This document shows positions 59,018 through 64,000 of a DNA stretch of 64,000 nt, piece by piece (the first letter of the stretch is position 1; each line of letters starts with the position of its first letter). Below the pieces are notes generated by a model. The model was not told the DNA's origin. It ran no database searches and saw nothing but the letters and a program-made list of their open reading frames with translations. Source of the DNA: an uncultured Dehalococcoidia bacterium. GTDB lineage: Bacteria > Chloroflexota > Dehalococcoidia > Lucifugimonadales > G958296245. Made by a program: the position numbers and the translations under genes. Where the stretch lies: contig OY282458.1 in assembly GCA_958296245.1 (NCBI GenBank), forward strand, positions 2,160,197 through 2,224,196, in the 5' to 3' direction.

Positions 59018-60883
59018 TTGACCGGCCCTGACTACACGAGCTGGAAACGCGGCGACCCGGTGGGCTACGTCCGGCAGGATATCCCTGACTTCGACGTGCC
59101 CGCCTACGAGGGGAAGCGATACGCGGCGCTGGCGCCCGATACACTCGACCTGCAGCAGCGCGCCGCCTGGGCCGTCAGCGGCCTCACCGGCATCACCGAC
59201 CCTGACGCGGACTACGAGGTCTACTTCCGCGTCAGGTGCAATCAGAGCCCCGCCATGATGCAGCACGACTACTCCGACGTCGCCATCCAAGTCAAGTTCA
59301 TGGAGGCCTTGCCCCTGATGCGCATAATCAGCGGCAGCGCCCGGAACATCGAGGTGGACCGCCGCTGGATGGAGGTCGGCCTGCGCTGGATCGGCCCGGA
59401 CGGCGCCCCCTACATGCCCTTGGTGGGCCGCCCCTGGGCGCTCATAAACGCCGCCTGGTGGGACATCGAACCTCAAGGCGACTACTACATCTCCCCCTTC
59501 CCCGGCGGCCGCCTCCTCTCGTCGGTGGTGCTCTACGCGCGGCGCAGCCGCGACCCGAGGCTGCTCCGCGAGGCGGAGCGCGTGGTGGACGCTCTCGCCG
59601 CTCTCGCCGTAGACCGCGGGAGCTTCGCCTACTTCTCGCCGTCCGCACATCAGGCCATAAGGGGCCGCACGTCCGACCCGCGCCACCAGTACAAGCACAG
59701 GGGCGCGAACGTCAACTTCATCACCCTGGCCCTCGCCCACCTCTACCGCGAGTCCGGCTACGAGCCAGCCGCCAACCTCGCCAATAAGCTCATCAGGTAC
59801 ACCCTCGACGAGATACGCTACTTCGGAGACGACGGCTCATTCGTAGCCGACCACAAGCTCCCCGGCTCGCCCTGGGCGCACTTCCACATGCACACCTACA
59901 CCCTCCTGGCGATGCTGGAGCACGCCCGCCTCACCGACGACGCCGACCTCCTCGAGCGTGTCCGCCTCGGCTATGAGTACGGCAAGTCCCAGGGAAACGC
60001 CCTGCTCGGATACTTCCCCGAATACCTCAACAGCGAGCAGCAGGAAGAGTCGGAGCTCTGCGAGGTCGCCGACATGATCGCCCTCGGCCTCAAGCTCACC
60101 GACGCCGGGGTGGGCGACTACCTCGACGACGTGGACCGCTGGGTACGGAACATGTTCGCCGAGGGTCAGCTCACGCCGGAGCGGCGCTACTGGCTCGAAC
60201 GCTACACCGACCCGAGCGCAAGCACCCATCGCGAGTCGACCGCCCTCGGAAGAATCGCCGGCGCCGCAGTCAACCCCATGTACCAGACGAACGACCGCGT
60301 CATAGAGAGAAACGTCGGCAATTTCGCGGGCTGGCCCCTCGCAAACGACTGGGGAGTCGAGATACAGCACTGCTGCACCGGAAACGCCGCGCGCGCCATC
60401 TACTTCATATGGGACCACATCCTCGACTACGACGCCGGCAGGCTGCGCGTCGACCTCCTCCTCAACCGGGCTTCCCCGTGGGCCGACGTCGACAGCCACG
60501 TCCCATACACCGGCCGCGTCGACGTACGGATCAAGACGCCCTGCGACCTCTCCGTACGCATCCCGGAGTGGGTCTCCCCCGCCGAGACCAGTTGCGATGT
60601 CTCCGGCGCCCCCCGCGGCACAGGCTGGAACGGCCGCTACGCCGTCGTAGGCGCCGTCAAGCCCGGCGACGTCGTAACCCTAACCTTCCCCATCTCCGAG
60701 CGCACCGAGGAGATCTGGATCGAAAAGCGGCGCTACACCGTCGTCATCAAGGGCAACGAAGTAGTCCGCATCGACCCGCCCGGCAGCGTCTGCCCCATCT
60801 ACCAGCGCGAGCACTACCGCGCCAATACCCCCCTCTGGCGCAACGTGGAACGCTTCGTCTCCAACGAAAACCTCCACGTCTAA
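59018..60883 (+). CDS. GH127-like (DUF1680) glycosidase
   Basis: A 621-residue soluble protein with a TTG start at 59018, with AAGGAGG upstream. The core is an (alpha/alpha)6 barrel: AVDRGSFAYFSPSAHQ, RGANVNFITLALAHLYRESGYEPA, and ESELCEVADMIALGLKL. The catalytic-zinc CC motif, QHCCTGNAARAIYFIWDHILDYDAG (paired Cys after His), and the C-terminal jelly-roll RIPEWVSPAETSCDVSG match DUF1680/GH127, the beta-L-arabinofuranosidase family that uses a Cys nucleophile. No signal peptide, so it probably acts on imported sugars. Twenty-seven bases after the ATPase gene and on the same strand. Confidence 0.65.
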   Translation: MTGPDYTSWKRGDPVGYVRQDIPDFDVPAYEGKRYAALAPDTLDLQQRAAWAVSGLTGITDPDADYEVYFRVRCNQSPAMMQHDYSDVAIQVKFMEALPLMRIISGSARNIEVDRRWMEVGLRWIGPDGAPYMPLVGRPWALINAAWWDIEPQGDYYISPFPGGRLLSSVVLYARRSRDPRLLREAERVVDALAALAVDRGSFAYFSPSAHQAIRGRTSDPRHQYKHRGANVNFITLALAHLYRESGYEPAANLANKLIRYTLDEIRYFGDDGSFVADHKLPGSPWAHFHMHTYTLLAMLEHARLTDDADLLERVRLGYEYGKSQGNALLGYFPEYLNSEQQEESELCEVADMIALGLKLTDAGVGDYLDDVDRWVRNMFAEGQLTPERRYWLERYTDPSASTHRESTALGRIAGAAVNPMYQTNDRVIERNVGNFAGWPLANDWGVEIQHCCTGNAARAIYFIWDHILDYDAGRLRVDLLLNRASPWADVDSHVPYTGRVDVRIKTPCDLSVRIPEWVSPAETSCDVSGAPRGTGWNGRYAVVGAVKPGDVVTLTFPISERTEEIWIEKRRYTVVIKGNEVVRIDPPGSVCPIYQREHYRANTPLWRNVERFVSNENLHV

Positions 60884-61061
60884 CCCTGCGGTTTCGCAAA
60901 GGGGGTCCACCTCAGCCATGCCAGCATCCGATCCGCCACCCTTACGCCGTCCATCCCGATTAGGCGGAGGACCCGGGATAGCCACGCCCCCACGCTGCGC
61001 ACTGCTGACGCAGGATGAACGCTATCCCCGTAGCCTACGAGTGACTGTGCCCAGCTTGACG

Positions 61062-61097
61062 CCCATCAGCCCCATCAGCCCCATCAGCCCCATCAGC
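61062..61097. repeat. Four tandem copies of a 9-base repeat
   Basis: CCCATCAGC at 61062, 61071, 61080 and 61089, perfect copies. On the minus strand it would read GADGAD in one frame. Lies just before the left end of repeat element copy 4. Confidence 0.95.
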
Positions 61098-61106
61098 CCT
61101 TGCAGC

Positions 61107-61376
61107 GTAACTGTTCAGGCTCTGTGAGACCCGAAGGGGGGAGTCCAGAGGTTCTTCCCTCTGGGCAGGGTCTGGGAGCAGGCGAGACGCCTGCGCTCCA
61201 GGCCGGAAGTTCTCCCCTCCGGCCCGAAGGGGGGAGTCGAGGACATTCTCCCCTCTGACAGGGGGTCTGGGGGCTGTGCCCCCAGTTACCAAGGGGCGAG
61301 TGGGTGGGGATCAAAAACGTCTGCTCTATCGGGATACGCCAGTCGAAAAAGGATCTCACGAAGACTGAACAGTTAC
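61107..61376 (+). repeat. Promoter-proximal inverted-repeat element, copy 4 (full length, 270 bp)
   Basis: The fullest copy. Ends GTAACTGTTCAGGCTCTGTGAGA and TCTCACGAAGACTGAACAGTTAC pair as an imperfect 23-base terminal inverted repeat (the outer 12 bases are perfect). CTTGCAGC flanks it directly on both sides (61099-61106 and 61377-61384), a likely target-site duplication. The body has two CTCCCYTCTG boxes and a GGGGGCTGTGCCCCCAG hairpin at about 61267-61285. Confidence 0.9.
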
Positions 61377-61394
61377 CTTGCAGCAACGCTAAGC

Positions 61395-61571
61395 GTAACT
61401 GTTCAGGCTCTGTGAGACACGAAGGGGGGAGTCGAGGACATTCTCCCTTCTGACAGGGGTCTGGGGGCTGTGCCCCCAGTTACCAAGGGGCGGGTGGGTG
61501 GGGATCAAAAACGTCTGCTCTATCGGGATTACCCCAGTCGAAAAAGGATCTCACGAAGACTGAACAGTTAC
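61395..61571 (+). repeat. Promoter-proximal inverted-repeat element, copy 5 (177 bp)
   Basis: Same ends as copy 4. About 90 bp of the left half are lost. It follows copy 4 after CTTGCAGCAACGCTAAGC, an 18-base spacer that also follows copy 5, so copies 5 and 6 look like tandem duplications of element plus spacer. Confidence 0.9.
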
Positions 61572-61589
61572 CTTGCAGCAACGCTAAGC

Positions 61590-61755
61590 GTAACCGTTCA
61601 GGCTCTGTGAGACACGAAGGGGGGAGTCGAGGACATTCTTCCTTCTGACAGGGGGTCTGGGGGCTGTGCCCCAGTTACCAAGGGGCGGGTGGGTGGGAAT
61701 CAAAAACGTCTGCTCTATCGGGATTACGCCAGTAGAACGAAGACTGAACAGTTAC
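61590..61755 (+). repeat. Promoter-proximal inverted-repeat element, copy 6 (166 bp)
   Basis: Left end GTAACCGTTCAG, right end CTGAACAGTTAC. The AAAGGATCTCACG stretch just before the right end has been lost. Its right end lies 16 bp from the -35 of the rpmH promoter. Confidence 0.9.
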
Positions 61756-61771
61756 CTTGCAGCAACGCTAA

Positions 61772-61801
61772 TTGACACTCGTTCGCGCGGGCGGCTAGAA
61801 T
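61772..61801 (+). promoter_or_regulatory. Promoter of rpmH-rnpA
   Basis: TTGACA (61772-61777, perfect), 18 bases, TAGAAT (61796-61801, five of six). The rpmH ATG follows 17 bases later, so the leader is very short. Confidence 0.7.
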
Positions 61802-61818
61802 GAAGCGGTAGGTGAGAG

Positions 61819-61956
61819 ATGCCGAAACGAACGTACCAACCCAAAAACCGGCGCCGGTATCGCGTCCACGGGTTCAGAGCGCGGATGAGCTCTCGCTCTG
61901 GGCGCAAGATACTCAAGCGGAGGATGTTCAAAGGCCGAGCCAGGCTTTCGGTTTGA
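61819..61956 (+). CDS. rpmH: Ribosomal protein bL34
   Basis: A 45-residue L34, very basic: [19 protein letters not shown] then [24 protein letters not shown], with the KRTYQP start and GRxIL-RR-KGR-RL end of the family. GGTGAGAG precedes the ATG. rnpA follows, the universal order. Confidence 0.97.
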   Translation: MPKRTYQPKNRRRYRVHGFRARMSSRSGRKILKRRMFKGRARLSV

Positions 61957-62000
61957 GCCGATGAAGAGGAGCGCGCCCCGAGCAGCGCGGGAGGCTCGAC

Positions 62001-62375
62001 GTGCTCCCCAAAGCGCGCCGGCTGACGAAGGCCGCGGACTTCGCGGCCTTGAGGCGGGAAGGACGCAGCCGGGCCGACGGCCTTGCGGTGGTAGTAGCGA
62101 GACGTAACGGCTTGGACGTGAGCCGCGTTGGCCTGTCCGTGGGGAAGCGAGTGGGGAACGCCGTCGTAAGGAACAGGACAAAACGTAGGCTGCGTGAGGC
62201 GGTCCGCCTTACGGATGTCTTCGAAGGCTGGGACCTGTTGATCATCGCACGTAAAGACGCTCCCGCCGCCGGGTTCCGGCGCCTCCGCCGCTCAGTGAAG
62301 ACCCTTTTCAAGAGAGCGGGCATCCTTCGCAATGAGAGGCGCGGCGCTGCCGAGCGCGCAGGGGCGCGGCCATGA
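62001..62375 (+). CDS. rnpA: Ribonuclease P protein component
   Basis: A 124-residue RnpA with a GTG start at 62001, GGGAGG six bases ahead. FAALRREGRSRADGLAVVV and the RNR motif GKRVGNAVVRNRTKRRLREAVR (binds RNase P RNA) are clear. Overlaps yidD by four bases. Confidence 0.96.
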   Translation: MLPKARRLTKAADFAALRREGRSRADGLAVVVARRNGLDVSRVGLSVGKRVGNAVVRNRTKRRLREAVRLTDVFEGWDLLIIARKDAPAAGFRRLRRSVKTLFKRAGILRNERRGAAERAGARP

Positions 62376-62581
62376 GGCCGCTGGCCCTCGGCGCCATTCG
62401 GCTGTACCAGCAGGCTGTGTCCCCGTATCTTCCGTCCCTCTGCCGCCACAGCCCGACCTGCTCCGGCTACGCCTACGAGTCGATCGAAAGGCACGGTGTG
62501 GCGAGGGGCTTGTGGCTGGGCTTGAAGCGCTTGGGCCGTTGCCGTCCGTTGGGGACCGGTGGCTACGATCCGGTACCGTAA
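62372..62581 (+). CDS. yidD: Membrane protein insertion efficiency factor YidD
   Basis: A 69-residue YidD: RLYQQAVSPYLPSLCRHSPTCSGYAYESIERHG, with the C-x5-C-S-x-Y cysteine pair and YxxxAI-like helix, then RLGRCRPLGTGGYDPVP, the family end. Overlaps rnpA. YidD helps YidC insertion; yidC usually follows but does not here. Confidence 0.96.
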   Translation: MRPLALGAIRLYQQAVSPYLPSLCRHSPTCSGYAYESIERHGVARGLWLGLKRLGRCRPLGTGGYDPVP

Positions 62582-62626
62582 TACGCTGGATAGGCCCGCA
62601 GGGCCGCATACGGTCCGAGTAGGCTA

Positions 62627-63844
62627 ATGAGTGGACGGAATAGCGGATTGCGTCTTCCGGCCGTCCTCCTGTTTCAGGCCATCTTCCTGCTGCTTGCGTC
62701 GGCGGCCTGCGCAAGGCTGACCACCCCCGAAGGCTGGTCAGCGGTGGCCGTCGCCGCGGACGTCCAGTACAGAGGGGTGACCTATGCGGAGGTCGCCTAC
62801 GTCGGCTCCCGCGAGGGCCGGATCCTAGCCCTGGACGGGAGCAGCGGCGACACCCTATGGGCCTTCGAACTGAGGGGCGAGGAGAGCCGCCGCGCCGTCT
62901 ACGGCACACCCGCCGTGCACGAGGGCGCGCTGTACGTGGGCGGGTACGACGGTGTGCTGTACGTCCTGACGATGGACGGGCGGGACCTGGACGAGCTCGA
63001 GGTGGGCGACGGCGACCCCATAGTGGGCAGCCCGGTCGTTGCGGGCAACATAGTGCTGGTCGGCTCGTCGGACGGCAACCTCTACGCCTACGATATCGTC
63101 CGCACCGGCTCGGACGTCACCCTCAGGGAGAAGTGGATAGCCCCGACTGGCGGCAAGGTGTGGTCCACGCCGGCGGTTGCCGACGGGATAGCCTACTTCG
63201 GCTCGCTGGACCGCAAGCTATACGCCGTCAATCTCTCCGACGGCGCCCCGGCGTGGCCGGAGCCGTTCGCGGCGCGCGGGGCCATAGTCGCCAAACCGGT
63301 CGTGGACGGTGGGCTGGTCTACGTTGGCGCCGTAGACGGCGTCTTCTACGCCGTGGACGCAGCCACCGGCGTGGAGGCAGCGCGGTTCGTCGGCGCCAAC
63401 GGGTGGTTCTGGGCGGGCGCCCTCATGTCCGGCGGCCTGGTGTTCGCACCGTCGCTGGACGGAAACCTCTACGCACTCGACGCGGACGGCCTGTCCCCCG
63501 CTTGGTCCGATCCCCTGCGCACCGGCGGCCCCATCGTAGGGTCCCCGGCCATCGTGGGAGACCGCATAACGGCCCCCTCACTGGACAATAAGGTCGCTAC
63601 CGTCCACTCGGTGCGTGCATCGGACGGCGGCGCAAGCGAGCGGTGCAGCTTTGGGGGCAGAAACAGCACTCAAATCAAGGCATCCCTGACCTCCCATGAG
63701 GGCTACGTCTACGTCGTGGCTACCGACCGCTCGGTGCGCAAGCTGGAGCTGGACGCCCGGGGCGACCTGCACGAGGATTGGGTCAGGTTCACCGACCAAG
63801 ACCTCCCCGCCTCAGCCGACTCCGGCAGGGCCCGCGAATGTTAG
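62627..63844 (+). CDS. PQQ-type beta-propeller lipoprotein (BamB-like)
   Basis: A 405-residue lipoprotein. Signal and lipobox LASAAC at about residues 22-27. The rest is a beta propeller of PQQ-like blades with repeated motifs of the form VYVGSxDGxLYALDxxTGxxxW: VAYVGSREGRILALDGSSGDTLW, LYVGGYDGVLYVL, VLVGSSDGNLYAYD, AYFGSLDRKLYAVN, VYVGAVDGVFYAVDAATG, FAPSLDGNLYALD. Forty-five bases after yidD on the same strand; it occupies the position where yidC lies in most bacteria. BamB-like assembly or scaffolding at the membrane is possible, but no outer membrane is expected in this lineage. Confidence 0.85.
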   Translation: MSGRNSGLRLPAVLLFQAIFLLLASAACARLTTPEGWSAVAVAADVQYRGVTYAEVAYVGSREGRILALDGSSGDTLWAFELRGEESRRAVYGTPAVHEGALYVGGYDGVLYVLTMDGRDLDELEVGDGDPIVGSPVVAGNIVLVGSSDGNLYAYDIVRTGSDVTLREKWIAPTGGKVWSTPAVADGIAYFGSLDRKLYAVNLSDGAPAWPEPFAARGAIVAKPVVDGGLVYVGAVDGVFYAVDAATGVEAARFVGANGWFWAGALMSGGLVFAPSLDGNLYALDADGLSPAWSDPLRTGGPIVGSPAIVGDRITAPSLDNKVATVHSVRASDGGASERCSFGGRNSTQIKASLTSHEGYVYVVATDRSVRKLELDARGDLHEDWVRFTDQDLPASADSGRAREC

Positions 63845-64000
63845 CCGTACCACCCGTGACCCTCCTTCAAGCCCTTTAGCGGCTGCGGAAGAATCCTTTC
63901 CGACCAATCCTTCCCGTCCCTTAACCGGTATGCCGGCTGAGGGTGCCCCAGAATGGCATACCCCCCGTGGGTTTTGTACCAGGTACGCGCTCGCCCAGTG
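63845..64000. other. End of window, no gene recognised
   Basis: No start codon with a ribosome site and no family pattern. GCGGAAGAATCCTTTCC (about 63880-63901) is the reverse-complement form of the GGAAGGGTTCTTCCGCAG motif. Confidence 0.4.

Larger units (their letters stand above)
60884..61818. other. Repeat-filled intergenic region upstream of rpmH
   Basis: No gene in 935 bases. CCCATCAGC occurs four times in tandem at 61062-61097, followed by CCTTGCAGC and three copies of the inverted-repeat element. The region ends at the rpmH promoter at 61772-61801. Apparent open frames inside it run through the repeats and read the same spurious peptide at each copy. Confidence 0.7.

Noticed and set aside
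61093-61386. 97-residue minus-strand frame and its relatives at 10515-10805 and 20134-20226
   Set aside because: The frames run through copies of the inverted-repeat element and all read versions of the same FVRSF-type peptide, so they are translations of the repeat and not genes.

Overview
The window is GC-rich chromosomal DNA from a free-living bacterium. GTG and TTG starts are frequent, many solute-binding proteins are lipoproteins, and there is one outer set of transport and catabolic genes around a core of translation genes. The gene content (enolase-superfamily dehydratase, amidohydrolases, oligopeptide-type transporter with a KEVEV-repeat binding protein, corrinoid C1 proteins, TIGR01906 membrane protein, EndoQ, HspR/DnaJ/Hsp20) is most like Chloroflexota of the Dehalococcoidia/SAR202 type. 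That assignment is an inference from gene families; no 16S gene is present.

Layout. 1-2620: 5' end of mfd (minus strand), a protein carrying an IS5-type transposase N-terminal domain, and the ribosome hibernation factor hpf. 2527-3240: a decayed tandem duplication of the hpf/proX boundary. 3051-6482: proVWX glycine betaine-type ABC importer. 6857-10476: a corrinoid methyl-transfer module (corrinoid protein, a 79-residue Cys protein, a RACo/RamA-like reactivase, a TIGR01906 membrane protein). 10908-14174: a three-gene cassette (sulfatase-fold membrane enzyme, small membrane protein, NoeA-like methyltransferase). 14541-21377: RRM protein, phosphodiesterase with a triplicated 3' end, HExxH protein, Gfo/Idh/MocA oxidoreductase, tsaD. 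21676-26993: homocysteine-methyltransferase-like protein, two FAD amine oxidoreductases and an Eis-like acetyltransferase. 27239-32306: tRNA-Thr, tRNA-Tyr, tRNA-Thr, tuf, rpmG, secE, nusG, rplK, rplA, rplJ, rplL. 32336-36865: EndoQ, two paralogous amidohydrolases and a bPH2 protein. 36958-38817: hspR-dnaJ divergent from hsp20. 38890-42841: glycosyltransferase, purH, purF. 43065-46104: SDR, enolase-superfamily dehydratase, NAD epimerase. 46135-51975: a permease fused to an ASPIC/UnbV propeller, a CopD-like membrane protein and a trypsin-like lipoprotein with a Thr-Pro stalk. 52418-60883: a complete peptide/opine-type ABC importer followed by a GH127-like glycosidase. 61819-63844: rpmH, rnpA, yidD and a PQQ-propeller lipoprotein.

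The most unusual non-coding signal is a family of six copies of a 125-270 bp element with imperfect terminal inverted repeats and an internal GC-rich hairpin (10532, 14270, 20134, 61107, 61395, 61590). At each of the four loci the same end faces the downstream gene and lies 4-24 bp from a recognisable -35 box, so the element looks like a mobile or co-opted promoter-proximal module and not like randomly scattered debris. Functional themes are import of methylated amines (ProXWV), their oxidative or corrinoid-dependent demethylation, and uptake and breakdown of organic matter.
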